A DNA stretch of 64,000 nt, taken from Pelagibius sp048268885. Its GTDB lineage: Bacteria; Pseudomonadota; Alphaproteobacteria; Kiloniellales; Kiloniellaceae. The stretch is taken from assembly GCA_048268885.1 (NCBI GenBank), contig JBLWUP010000030.1:1-64000 (forward strand). The letters are read 5' to 3'. Made by a program: the position numbers and the translations under genes. Every line of letters begins with the position of its first letter. Position 1 is the first letter of the stretch. Of the stretch, positions 41,268 through 49,721 are shown in pieces. The notes beneath the pieces were generated by a model. That model did not search any database. It saw only the letters and a list, made by a program, of their open reading frames with translations, and was not told the DNA's origin.

Positions 41268-41434
41268 GCGGGGCCTTCCGCCGCCCATCACAACCTTTCC
41301 TTATTTTTACATCCGCTCAGGTTGTGGAATGCTCAAGAACCCATTGAAACTCATATGAAAAATAGGAGCCTCTCGGCTGCGAATGCGGCAGTTCACTACA
41401 GGGAGCGTCAGAGTTCTTTACAAACGTCCTGACC

Positions 41435-41480
41435 GGAAAACTGCTTGTTCCGATTAATCGTAGTGATTTGGCGGTTTTCC
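41435..41480. promoter_or_regulatory. Nested dyad upstream of the sigma-54 promoter
   Basis: Outer arms GGAAAACTGC (41435-41444) and GCGGTTTTCC (41471-41480) are inverted copies with one mismatch. A perfect palindrome CGATTAATCG (41451-41460) lies between them, almost at the centre. The structure ends six bases before the -24 box. Position and symmetry fit an activator site for a PrsR-type sigma-54 enhancer-binding protein; no protein is shown to bind. Confidence 0.5.
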
Positions 41481-41485
41481 TCGAT

Positions 41486-41501
41486 TGGCCTGGAAATTGC
41501 A
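41486..41501 (+). promoter_or_regulatory. Sigma-54 (RpoN) promoter of the PEP-CTERM gene
   Basis: TGGCCTGGAAATTGCA has the invariant GG and GC with ten bases between, and matches the consensus TGGCACG-N4-TTGCW except for two positions in the central part of the -24 element. It lies 46 bases before the ATG at 41548. PEP-CTERM genes in exosortase systems are known to be commonly controlled by RpoN with PrsK/PrsR, which supports the call. Confidence 0.72.
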
Positions 41502-41547
41502 GATTTCAGTTCAATGGAATGTCGTCTGCTGAGGGGCTGGTAGGCCA

Positions 41548-42369
41548 GTGAAAAAGATCAAAGAGCATGTTATGGCCGCGGCGCTGGCGGCGCTGGGGCT
41601 AGGTTTTCTCTCTGGCGCGGCGCAGGCCGAGCCGATCCTGCAGCTTTATGTCGAGGGGTCGACTTACAACGCCGACCATGAGTCGTGGGTCTTCGGGCCG
41701 AACGATGGGGACCCGATCCGCCTCTGGGTGATCGGCAACGTCGATGGCGGCGGCGGCAAGGGCACCATCAAGGATGTGAAGATCTCGATCGTCTATGACG
41801 ATCCGGGCACGCCCGTAAGTATCAGCCTGACACCGTCTACCACCGGGGGTTATGGCGGCTTCGTCGATCCCAGCACGCCGGCGGCGCCGACGCTGAACCA
41901 GATCGTCGACGACGGCTCGTTGCCCCAACTGGCTGACGGCAGCTCCATCGCCTCGCACGGCGTCTACGGCAGTGGGGCCGAGTGGCAGGAGTTCGCGCTG
42001 GGGGATTTAGATCTCACCGACTCACCGATCGGTGATTTCGTCGATGATTTCCCGACCGACTTCAGCCTGGAAGCCGGCCAGATCAACGTCTACGAGCTGA
42101 CGATTGTGGGCGATGTCACCGACCTGCATATCGACGCCTACGATCATGTCTTCGCCGGCAATCACGTGCGCTCCGTCTTTGCGCCCTTCTCGCACGATGC
42201 GGGCACGGGCGTTAACGATCCGGGGACGGATCCCGAGGATGATCCGGTGCTGGTGCCGGAGCCCGGCGCCGTCGGTCTGTTTCTCGCCGGTCTTTTCCTC
42301 ATCGGTCTCTTCGTTCTGGGGGCCCGGTCGGGGCGCCGCCGCGGGCTGCGCCCCATCTTCGAAGGCTAG
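41548..42369 (+). CDS. PEP-CTERM sorting-domain surface protein
   Basis: A 273-residue exported protein. The signal peptide (about MAAALAALGLGFLSGAAQA) ends near residue 27. The mature part is beta-rich with many Asp/Gly (GNVDGGGGKGTIKDVKISIV, TIVGDVTDLHIDAYDHV). The C-terminus is a PEP-CTERM signal: VPEPG, a hydrophobic helix AVGLFLAGLFLIGLFVLGA and the arginine cluster RSGRRR, followed by an unusual ten-residue tail. Exosortase XrtA should cleave at the PEP motif and transfer the protein to the surface matrix. The XrtA-type export, chain-length and PrsT genes lie 8-21 kb downstream. It is preceded by a sigma-54 promoter. Confidence 0.88.
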   Translation: MKKIKEHVMAAALAALGLGFLSGAAQAEPILQLYVEGSTYNADHESWVFGPNDGDPIRLWVIGNVDGGGGKGTIKDVKISIVYDDPGTPVSISLTPSTTGGYGGFVDPSTPAAPTLNQIVDDGSLPQLADGSSIASHGVYGSGAEWQEFALGDLDLTDSPIGDFVDDFPTDFSLEAGQINVYELTIVGDVTDLHIDAYDHVFAGNHVRSVFAPFSHDAGTGVNDPGTDPEDDPVLVPEPGAVGLFLAGLFLIGLFVLGARSGRRRGLRPIFEG

Positions 42370-42380
42370 GCCGCCGCGGT

Positions 42381-42746
42381 TCAGCCGCTCTTGTCGAAAT
42401 CCGCGCAGAAGCTCTCGCAGAGCTGCCGGGCGCGCAGGACGTGGGGCTCGCTTCCTTCGGCGCTGAGTGGGCCGGCGTGGATCGAGGGGAACAGCGCCTC
42501 CGTCCGGCTGGCGCGCTTCACCGCCCGCTCGCACATCTCGTCGACAAAGCGCCGGAACTGGGCGACATCCTCCCGGCGGCAGGCCCGCGATTGCATTCTC
42601 TCGTACCAGCCGAGGCGATAGTCCGGGGCCCCTTCGTCGCGTTCCTCGGGCTGCAGGTGCGCCTCGAGCAGGCTGACGGTACGGCGCACTTTGGCGAGCT
42701 GCGCCTCGTCTATGAAATCCAATGATAATAAGGGATTAGCTATCAT
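42381..42746 (-). CDS. Hypothetical protein
   Basis: I do not recognise a family. Starting at ATG 42746, behind a GGGGAG site, gives 121 residues, mostly helical and charged, with three cysteines (RMQSRACRREDV, EMCERAV, QLCESFCADF). No signal peptide or membrane helix is seen. A longer version from 42794 lacks a ribosome site. It is convergent with the PEP-CTERM gene, 12 bases apart, and divergent from the RND gene. Confidence 0.6.
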   Translation of the reverse strand: MIANPLLSLDFIDEAQLAKVRRTVSLLEAHLQPEERDEGAPDYRLGWYERMQSRACRREDVAQFRRFVDEMCERAVKRASRTEALFPSIHAGPLSAEGSEPHVLRARQLCESFCADFDKSG

Positions 42747-43002
42747 TCCGGCTCTCCCCTGCTGGAATGTGATGCAAGGCTTCCAGGCTACCACGCTGCG
42801 CCGGCGATGCAGCGGATCAATGGGGCTACGGCTTTGGCGGTACCGCCCCGGCCTTGTGGGGAGCTGGGCGTAAGTAGCCTGTTAACCACAATAGCGCTAT
42901 GTTTGCCGGCATTTCCGGGGCGGTCCGGGATCCGGTGAGACGGCGGGCCGCGCGAGCGACCATATGCCACTCCCTGATGTGTGGCGACCACAGGGCAGCC
43001 GC

Positions 43003-45393
43003 ATGACCAAGTCAGAGCCGAAATCCAGCTTTCCTGGGCGGTCCTCCCAGGACGCCTGGGTGGTCGCCTATGCCGGCTGGGTGATCCGCTGGCGCTGGGC
43101 GGTGCTGCTGGTCTGTCTGCTCTCCGCCGTCGCGCTGGCCAGCGGCGGACGCTTCCTCGGCTTTTCCACCGACTACCGGGTGTTCTTCAGCAAGGAGAAC
43201 CCGCAGCTCCAGGCCTTCGAATCCCTGCAGCAGGTCTACACCAAGGATGACAACATCCTGATCGTGCTGCAGCCGGCCGAGGGGGACGTCTTCACCGCCG
43301 AGGTTCTGAAGGCGGTCCAGGAACTGACCGAGGCGGCCTGGCAGCTGCCCTATTCGCGGCGCGTCGACTCCCTGACCAACTTCCAGAACAGCTACGCCGA
43401 AGGGGACGACCTGACGGTCGAGGACCTGGTGCCGGCCCAGTCGGTGGAGGGGGGCGCCGGCTTGACGGCGGCGCGCCTGGCGGCGATCCGCGCCGTGGCG
43501 CTGTCCGAGCCGCTGCTGGCCGAGCGCCTGATTTCCCCGGACAGCCGCACCACTGCCGTCAACGTGACGCTGACCCTGCCGGGCGAGGATCCGGAGGAAG
43601 TGCTGGAGGCGATGGCTGCCGCGCGCGAGATGGTGGCCGGCTTCAAGGCGGAGCATCCCGACATTACCGTGGCCGTCACCGGCCTGGTGGCGCTCGACGC
43701 CGCCTTCAGCGAGGCCAGCTTCGCCGACCTCGCGACGCTGGTGCCGCTCATGTACGCCATCATCATCGCCGGCCTGCTGCTGTTTCTGCGCTCCTTCGCC
43801 GGCACGCTGGTGACCTTGCTGGTGGTCGGTCTCTCCGCCGCCTCGGCCATGGGGCTCGCCGGCTGGCTGGGCGTGGAACTGACGCCGCCTTCGTCGATCG
43901 CGCCGACCATCATCCTGACCCTGGCGGTGGCGGATTCCATCCACCTGCTGGTGACGCTTCTGCATGCCATGGGGCAGGGCGCCGACAAGCGTGCGGCCAT
44001 CGTCGAGAGCCTGCGCGTGAACTTCAGCCCGGTGTTCCTCACCTCCCTGACCACGGTGATCGGCTTCGTCAGCCTGAACTTCAGCGACGCGCCGCCGTTC
44101 CGCGACCTCGGCAACATCACCGCCATCGGCGTCATCGCCGCCTGGATCTACTCGATCAGTTTCCTGCCCGCCTTCCTGGCCGTGGTGCCCTTGAAGGCAG
44201 GGACGCGGCGCGAGGCCGGCAACAGCGCCATGGAACGTCTCGCCGAGTTCGTCCTGCGGTGGCGCCGTGGACTTTTCTGGGGCATGACCGCGGTGGTGGT
44301 TCTGCTGGCGGTTTGGATTCCGCGCATCGAGCTGAACGACCAGTTCGTGAACTACTTTGAACCCTCGATCCCCTTCCGCGCCGAGACCGATTTCGCGATG
44401 GAAAACCTTTCCGGGATCTACCAGCTGGAGTTTTCGGTTCCGGCGGGCGAGGAGGGAGGCATCAGCGAGCCCGACTACCTGCGCAAGGTCGACGCCTTCG
44501 CCGCCTGGCTGCGCGAGCGCCCGGAAGTGGTGCACGTGCAGAGCCTTACCGACGTCTTCCGCCGCCTGAACAGGAACATGCACGGCGAAGACCCGCAGTG
44601 GTACCGCCTGCCGGAGGAACGCGATCTGGCGGCGCAGTATTTGCTGCTGTTCGAGATGTCGCTGCCCTACGGCCTGGATCTCAACAACCAGATCAACGTC
44701 GACAAGTCCTCCCTGCGCGTCATCGCCACGCTGACGAACATCACCACGCGCCAGGCGCGCGACCTGAAGGATGCGGCGGAGACCTGGATGGCGGCCAGGA
44801 TGCCGGAGCTGGCGAGCGAGCCGACCGGCCCCTTCGTCATGTTCGCCTACATCTCGGAACGCAACATCAAGTCCATGCTTTCGGGCACCGGCCTGGCCCT
44901 GGTGCTGATCTCGCTGTCGCTGATTGTCGCTCTGCGCAGCCTCAAGGTCGGCGCGCTCAGTATCATCCCCAACGTGATCCCGGCGATCATGGCCTTCGGT
45001 CTTTGGGGGCTGCTGGTGGGGGAGATCGGGCTCGCCTCCTCGGTGATCGCGGCGACCAGCCTGGGCATCATCGTCGACGACTGCGTGCACTTTCTCAGCA
45101 AGTACCTGCGCGCCCGCCGCGAGATGGGCGCCAGCCCGGAAGACGCCGTGCGCTACGCCTTCACCACGGTGGGCCGGGCACTCTGGGTCACCTCGATCGT
45201 GCTGATCGCCGGTTTCGCCACCCTGGCGCTCTCGGCCTTCGAGCTGAACCAGAGCCTCGGGCTGCTTACCGCCCTGGCGATCTTCGCCGCCCTCATCGCC
45301 GACTTCCTGCTGCTGCCGCCCCTGCTGCTGGCCATCGACAAGGAGAAGAAGCATGCCGACACCTCAGACGTCCTTGCAGATGCGGCGGACTGA
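43003..45393 (+). CDS. RND-superfamily exporter (MMPL type)
   Basis: A large membrane exporter of about 796 residues with two equal halves, each with one helix, a large periplasmic loop and five helices. Conserved RND segments with intramembrane Asp are LTLAVADSIHLLVTLLHAM in the first half and SLGIIVDDCVHFLSKYLRAR in the second. Such proteins move lipids or other hydrophobic compounds using the ion gradient. ATG 43003 (near an AGGGCA site) is preferred; ATG 42964 in frame would add 13 residues. It overlaps the LolA-like gene by 41 bases and is followed by an outer-membrane protein, making an export system across the envelope. Confidence 0.9.
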   Translation: MTKSEPKSSFPGRSSQDAWVVAYAGWVIRWRWAVLLVCLLSAVALASGGRFLGFSTDYRVFFSKENPQLQAFESLQQVYTKDDNILIVLQPAEGDVFTAEVLKAVQELTEAAWQLPYSRRVDSLTNFQNSYAEGDDLTVEDLVPAQSVEGGAGLTAARLAAIRAVALSEPLLAERLISPDSRTTAVNVTLTLPGEDPEEVLEAMAAAREMVAGFKAEHPDITVAVTGLVALDAAFSEASFADLATLVPLMYAIIIAGLLLFLRSFAGTLVTLLVVGLSAASAMGLAGWLGVELTPPSSIAPTIILTLAVADSIHLLVTLLHAMGQGADKRAAIVESLRVNFSPVFLTSLTTVIGFVSLNFSDAPPFRDLGNITAIGVIAAWIYSISFLPAFLAVVPLKAGTRREAGNSAMERLAEFVLRWRRGLFWGMTAVVVLLAVWIPRIELNDQFVNYFEPSIPFRAETDFAMENLSGIYQLEFSVPAGEEGGISEPDYLRKVDAFAAWLRERPEVVHVQSLTDVFRRLNRNMHGEDPQWYRLPEERDLAAQYLLLFEMSLPYGLDLNNQINVDKSSLRVIATLTNITTRQARDLKDAAETWMAARMPELASEPTGPFVMFAYISERNIKSMLSGTGLALVLISLSLIVALRSLKVGALSIIPNVIPAIMAFGLWGLLVGEIGLASSVIAATSLGIIVDDCVHFLSKYLRARREMGASPEDAVRYAFTTVGRALWVTSIVLIAGFATLALSAFELNQSLGLLTALAIFAALIADFLLLPPLLLAIDKEKKHADTSDVLADAAD

Positions 45394-46189
45394 CGGCGTG
45401 ATCCGGACGGCTGCCGCTGCCGCTGTCCTGGCTGTCGCCTTGACCGTTTCCGCGCAGGCGGAGACCCCGGAAGAGAAGGGGCGTGCCATCGCCGAGGAGA
45501 TGGACCGCCGCGACCTCGGCTTCGAGGACAGCTATTCCGAACTGGAGATGGTCCTGGCCAACAAGCAGGGCCAGAGCAGCACGCGGGAGCTGAGCATTCA
45601 AACCCTGGAGGTGCCGGCCCGGGAGGTCGGCGACAAGGCCTTGATCGTCTTCGACCGCCCCCGCGACATCGAGGGCACGGCCTTCCTCAGCTTCACCAAG
45701 ATCCTGGAGCCCGACGACCAGTGGCTCTACCTGCCGGCGCTGAAGCGGGTGAAGCGCATTTCCTCGGCCAACAAGTCCGGGCCCTTCGTCGGCAGCGAGT
45801 TCGCGTATGAGGACATGCTGTCCCAGGAAGTCGACAAGTACAGCTACCGCTGGCTGCGCGACGAGCCCTGCGGGGCGCTGACCTGCTTCGTTGTGGAGCG
45901 TACGCCGCTCTACGAGAATTCGGGCTACACCCGTCAGGTCGCCTGGATCGACCAAGAGGAATACCGCGTCCAGCGCGTCGACTACTACGACCGCAAGGAT
46001 GCCTTGTTGAAGACCCTGACTCTCAGCGACTACAATCAATACCTGGATCAGTACTGGCGCGCCGACGACTGGTTCATGCAGAACCACCAGACCGGCAAGA
46101 CCACGCGTCTGACCTTCGGCAACTGGGAATTCCGGATCGGCCTCGATGAGAACGACTTCGACCCCAACCGTCTTGAAAGGCTGCGCTGA
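45353..46189 (+). CDS. Outer membrane lipoprotein-sorting (LolA-like) protein
   Basis: A 278-residue periplasmic protein of the LolA_like family (PF17131). The signal peptide is VIRTAAAAAVLAVALTVSAQ and cleavage is near residue 34. The domain has ELSIQTLEVPAREVGDKALI, DIEGTAFLSFTKILEPDDQW, LYLPALKRVKRISSANKSGP and FVGSEFAYEDM. Such proteins work with RND exporters to carry lipid-like cargo. Start is ATG 45353 or 45380 (both inside the RND 3' end). The outer-membrane protein starts two bases after the stop. Confidence 0.87.
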   Translation: MPTPQTSLQMRRTDGVIRTAAAAAVLAVALTVSAQAETPEEKGRAIAEEMDRRDLGFEDSYSELEMVLANKQGQSSTRELSIQTLEVPAREVGDKALIVFDRPRDIEGTAFLSFTKILEPDDQWLYLPALKRVKRISSANKSGPFVGSEFAYEDMLSQEVDKYSYRWLRDEPCGALTCFVVERTPLYENSGYTRQVAWIDQEEYRVQRVDYYDRKDALLKTLTLSDYNQYLDQYWRADDWFMQNHQTGKTTRLTFGNWEFRIGLDENDFDPNRLERLR

Positions 46190-46190
46190 C

Positions 46191-47411
46191 ATGCGGTGGC
46201 TTCTTCTCGGCATGCTGGGCCTGCTGACGGGCTTTTCGGCCGCGACGCCGGCGCAGGCCGTCGACTGGTCCAACTTCGACTTCTCCGGCTATGTGGCGGG
46301 GGAGACGCGGATCTTCCCGCAGTCGCCGAAGTACGATGAGCAGAAGAACACCCGCGTGTCGCCCTCGCTGGCGCTGCAGCCGGAGCTGCGCTACCGCTGG
46401 AACCGGCGCGACGACCGCATCAGCTTCGTGCCCTTCCTGCGCCTCGACGCCGACGACGAGAACCGCACCCACGCCGACATCCGCGAGCTGAACTGGTACC
46501 ACGCCGGCGACGACTGGGACACGGTGGTCGGCATCGGCAAGGTTTTCTGGGGCGTTACTGAGTCCCGCCACCTGATCGACATCATCAACCAGACCGACCT
46601 GGTGGAGAGCCCGGACCAGGAAGACAAGCTGGGCCAGCCCATGGTCAACTTCAACCTGCTGCGCGACTGGGGCACGCTCTCCTTCTTCGTGCTGCCGGGC
46701 TTCCGCGAGCGCACCTTCCCCGACGACGACGCGCGGCTGCGCGGCGCCATGCCCATTGCCTCGGGCGATGCGACCTACGATTCCGGCGCCGAAGAGTGGC
46801 ACGTCGACTTCGCCCTGCGCTATTCCCACTCCTTCGACGACTGGGACATCGGCATCGCCCATTTCCACGGCACCAGCCGCGAGCCGGTGCTGCTGCCCGC
46901 GGTGAGTGACAACGGTCATATGGTGCTGCGCCCGCACTACGACCTGATCGACCAGACCAGCCTCGATGTGCAGTACACCACCGGCCCCTGGCTGCTGAAG
47001 TTCGAGGGTATGACCCGCTCCGGCCAGGGCGACCGCTTCTTCGCGGCGGTGGGCGGCTTCGAATACACCTTCTTCGGCATGGGCGAGAGCGACATCGACC
47101 TGGGCGTGCTGGCGGAGTACCTGCACGACGGGCGCGACGAAAAGACCCCCGAGACGCCCTTCGAGGACGACGTCTTCCTGGGCACGCGGGTGACCTTCAA
47201 CGACATGGAGGACACCGAGATCCTGGCCGGCGTCATCTTCGACGTCGATCAGGAGGAGCGCATCTTCAGCCTGGAATTCGAGCGGCGGCTCAACGACAAC
47301 CTCAGCCTGGAGGTCGAGGGCCAGGTCTACGACAACATCGACGAGAACGACCTGCTCACGGGCTTCGCCCGCGATTCCTACATCGAAGTGCGGCTGTCCT
47401 GGTTCTTCTAG
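46191..47411 (+). CDS. Outer-membrane beta-barrel protein
   Basis: A 406-residue protein with signal peptide MRWLLLGMLGLLTGFSAATP and many alternating strands with aromatic girdles (FSGYVAGETRIFPQ, DRISFVPFLRLDADDEN, WHVDFALRYSHSFDDWDIGI). It ends in YIEVRLSWFF, with a C-terminal phenylalanine as the outer-membrane insertion signal. I do not recognise the precise family; its position after the RND exporter and LolA-like gene suggests that it is the outer-membrane part of the same export system. Confidence 0.8.
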   Translation: MRWLLLGMLGLLTGFSAATPAQAVDWSNFDFSGYVAGETRIFPQSPKYDEQKNTRVSPSLALQPELRYRWNRRDDRISFVPFLRLDADDENRTHADIRELNWYHAGDDWDTVVGIGKVFWGVTESRHLIDIINQTDLVESPDQEDKLGQPMVNFNLLRDWGTLSFFVLPGFRERTFPDDDARLRGAMPIASGDATYDSGAEEWHVDFALRYSHSFDDWDIGIAHFHGTSREPVLLPAVSDNGHMVLRPHYDLIDQTSLDVQYTTGPWLLKFEGMTRSGQGDRFFAAVGGFEYTFFGMGESDIDLGVLAEYLHDGRDEKTPETPFEDDVFLGTRVTFNDMEDTEILAGVIFDVDQEERIFSLEFERRLNDNLSLEVEGQVYDNIDENDLLTGFARDSYIEVRLSWFF

Positions 47412-47433
47412 TGCCGTTGCATCGGGTGGGCGC

Positions 47434-48942
47434 TCAGGGGAGAGCCGCCGCGCAGGCCGTTTCCCCCCGATACTGGATGGGACCGACGTCCACGGCCGCA
47501 GCGTCGTAGGGCCGGCCGCAGAAGTCGAGACCGGCCTCCGCCAGAGGCTGGCCCGTCCCGGCGATCGACCCGGGATCGCTCAGCCGCAGGTCGCCGCCTC
47601 GGGCGTCGAGATAGATATCGTCGCTGAGCTTGTCGAGAAGCACCGCTTTCAGATCACTGCGCAGATTGTCGGCCGCGGTGTAGCTGCCGCCTTCGCGCGA
47701 AAGAATGCGGCCGTCGATGATGTTGTTCACGATATCGGCGTCACTCTCGACCCGCCGGACGTCGATCCCCCTGGTGTTGATCAGGGCGTTGTTGTGGATC
47801 CGCGTCTCCGCGCTCCGGTTCAGGTAGATCCCTGGCGCGTTGGGGCAGTTCATGATGACGTTGTTCCGGATGATCCCCCGGCGGTGCTGCACGGTGCAGC
47901 GCTTGTCGCGGCAATGCCGGTGCGCGGTGCCCCCGTCGCCGTAGGAGAAGCCGATGCGCGCGCCGCCGGAGTGGCGCCATTCGCAGCGGACCAGATTTTG
48001 TTCGAAAACGTTGTCTTCGCCCGCGCCTTTGAAGAAGGCGGCATAGCTGGTGTTGTTGCCTTCGGCCTTGGCGAAGTCGGCGATCACGTTGCCCTGAATG
48101 CGCCAGCGGCTGACCGCGACGATGTCCAGCAGGGTGACGGGGTTGTCCGTGTTGCGCGGTCGGTCGTTGACGAAGGCGTTGTGCAGGATCAGCCCGTCGT
48201 CGGGAAAGCGTCCGGCCTTGGCATTCACCTTCACCGAGGCGTTGAAGTTGCGCACCCAGTTGTTGCGGATCACGACGCTCTTGCCGTCGCCGACCACATG
48301 GAAGGCATGCTCGCAGCGGCTGTCCCTGCGGCAGATGCCTTCGATCATCAGGTTCTCGAAGGTCCAGTAGGGGGCGATGACGTGAAAGCCTTCGAGCAGG
48401 GCGAATTTCAGCCGCACGCTGCCGAGCTCTGCCGCCCGCACGACGATGCGGCGCGCCGGCGTGCCCGGCCGGTCGATGGAGATGTTGGTCCCGGTGAACT
48501 CGTAGGTGCCCGGCTGGATCTCGATCACCATGCCCGGCTCGGCGCGGGCGACCGCCCGGTGCAGTTCTTCGGCACTGGCCACGGCGATCGAAACCGGCCC
48601 GGTGGTGTCCTTCTTGCCGAGGCCGCCGGCGCGGGGACCGACCGGCGCGCCCTCGGTCAGCATAAATCCGGCGGAGGGGCCGTCTTGGGGCTGGGTGAAG
48701 TGGTGCCGGGGATCCTCGTGGCGGAACAGCGGTTCGGCCAGATCGAAGGCCCAGCGGATCGAGGGATATTGTTGCCGCTGCCGGAGGAACTCCGGCATCG
48801 CATAGCGGCTCCAGGTGAGGTGCGCCGGTTCCTGGAAGACGTAGCGGCTGGTCAGGACGGCGCCGCCGAAGGCGAGGAGGCCCAGGATCCCCACCAGAAG
48901 GCAGAGCTTGATCAGCAAGCGCGAAAAGCGTTGCGTCATCAC
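47434..48942 (-). CDS. Right-handed parallel beta-helix protein (PL6/chondroitinase B-like)
   Basis: A 502-residue protein with an N-terminal membrane helix (LLIKLCLLVGILGLLAFGGA). The rest has a repetitive beta-helix with Asn ladders, IVIRNNWVRNF, GIIRNNVIMNCPNAPGIYLN and TRIHNNALINTRG, and a segment FFKGAGEDNVFEQNLVRCEW with a Lys, as in chondroitinase B/alginate-lyase type folds. It may cleave or modify an exopolysaccharide. The fold is well supported; the activity is not. It precedes the phosphomannose-isomerase cupin gene in the minus-strand direction and lies next to the exopolysaccharide genes. Confidence 0.78.
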   Translation of the reverse strand: MMTQRFSRLLIKLCLLVGILGLLAFGGAVLTSRYVFQEPAHLTWSRYAMPEFLRQRQQYPSIRWAFDLAEPLFRHEDPRHHFTQPQDGPSAGFMLTEGAPVGPRAGGLGKKDTTGPVSIAVASAEELHRAVARAEPGMVIEIQPGTYEFTGTNISIDRPGTPARRIVVRAAELGSVRLKFALLEGFHVIAPYWTFENLMIEGICRRDSRCEHAFHVVGDGKSVVIRNNWVRNFNASVKVNAKAGRFPDDGLILHNAFVNDRPRNTDNPVTLLDIVAVSRWRIQGNVIADFAKAEGNNTSYAAFFKGAGEDNVFEQNLVRCEWRHSGGARIGFSYGDGGTAHRHCRDKRCTVQHRRGIIRNNVIMNCPNAPGIYLNRSAETRIHNNALINTRGIDVRRVESDADIVNNIIDGRILSREGGSYTAADNLRSDLKAVLLDKLSDDIYLDARGGDLRLSDPGSIAGTGQPLAEAGLDFCGRPYDAAAVDVGPIQYRGETACAAALP

Positions 48943-49002
48943 CTCAGCCCCGTCTTCCGCCGTCTCTAGGAGGCCCGCCGTGGCACGGGCAGTGGCGCGC
49001 CC

Positions 49003-49392
49003 TCACCGGGCGCGGGCGTAGTCGTCCTCAAGGCGCACGATGTCGTTTTCGTCCAGCAGTTCGCCGAGCTGTACTTCGACGAAGATCAGCGGCGTGTCGC
49101 CGGTGTTGTGGATGCGGTGCTTCACGCCGCTGGGAATGTTGACATGCCGCCCGGCCTCGATCCGGATGGTGTCGCCGCCGACCGTGGCCTCGCCGCTGCC
49201 GGCGACGATGACCCAGTGCTCGGAGCGGTGATTATGATACTGCAATGACAACCGCTGGCCGGCATTCACCTGCACCTGCTTGGTGGTGAAGGTCGGCCCG
49301 GTGTCGACCACGCGCCAGCTGCCCCAGGGGCGCTCTTCGTAGTCCCCGACGGAGTAGCGAACGACGTCACGGCTCTTGGACAGGACGTCCAT
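49003..49392 (-). CDS. Stand-alone phosphomannose isomerase-type cupin
   Basis: A 129-residue protein equal to the C-terminal MannoseP_isomer cupin domain (PF01050) of bifunctional ManC/AlgA. The metal motif is QYHNHRSEHWVIVAGSGEAT, with PSGVKHRIHNTG following. It should interconvert fructose-6-phosphate and mannose-6-phosphate, or regulate the pathway. The partner nucleotidyltransferase is 4 kb away as a separate gene, so the usual fusion is split. Upstream 330 bases carry its promoter. Confidence 0.85.
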   Translation of the reverse strand: MDVLSKSRDVVRYSVGDYEERPWGSWRVVDTGPTFTTKQVQVNAGQRLSLQYHNHRSEHWVIVAGSGEATVGGDTIRIEAGRHVNIPSGVKHRIHNTGDTPLIFVEVQLGELLDENDIVRLEDDYARAR

Positions 49393-49721
49393 TTTCCGCC
49401 TCCCTATGGCGCTGCTGCCGGCGTCACGATCGCGCCTGCAACCCCATGCTCGCCTGAAAGCCGCCTGCAGGTCAAAACATTAAAGAATATCTTTTGGTTA
49501 ACCCAGAAGGGCTAGGGGGAAAGACGGTTAACCCGCCGGGTCCGCCGGACGGCAGAAACGCGGCCAAGGGCGGGAGGCGGAATCCGGGCCGGCTTGGCCG
49601 CATGCCGCTCAACCAGTTAACGAATTTCCGCGTGTTCGGGTGCGCATGTGTTTGACCCACGGTCGACGAGGTGGTTTGAATGACGCCTGTTTTTTCCGTG
49701 TGTGTTGAGGGGATGGGGACG
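49393..49721. promoter_or_regulatory. Divergent region between the cupin gene and prsT
   Basis: About 330 bases with no gene. An AT-rich patch (about 49475-49505, AAAACATTAAAGAATATCTT) is the likeliest promoter region for one or both genes, and GGTTAACCC motifs occur nearby. I see no sigma-54 element here that fits the spacing. Confidence 0.4.

Noticed and set aside
43012..45354. A 780-residue minus-strand open frame over the RND gene
   Set aside because: Same reasoning: composition bias only, no domain and no ribosome site.
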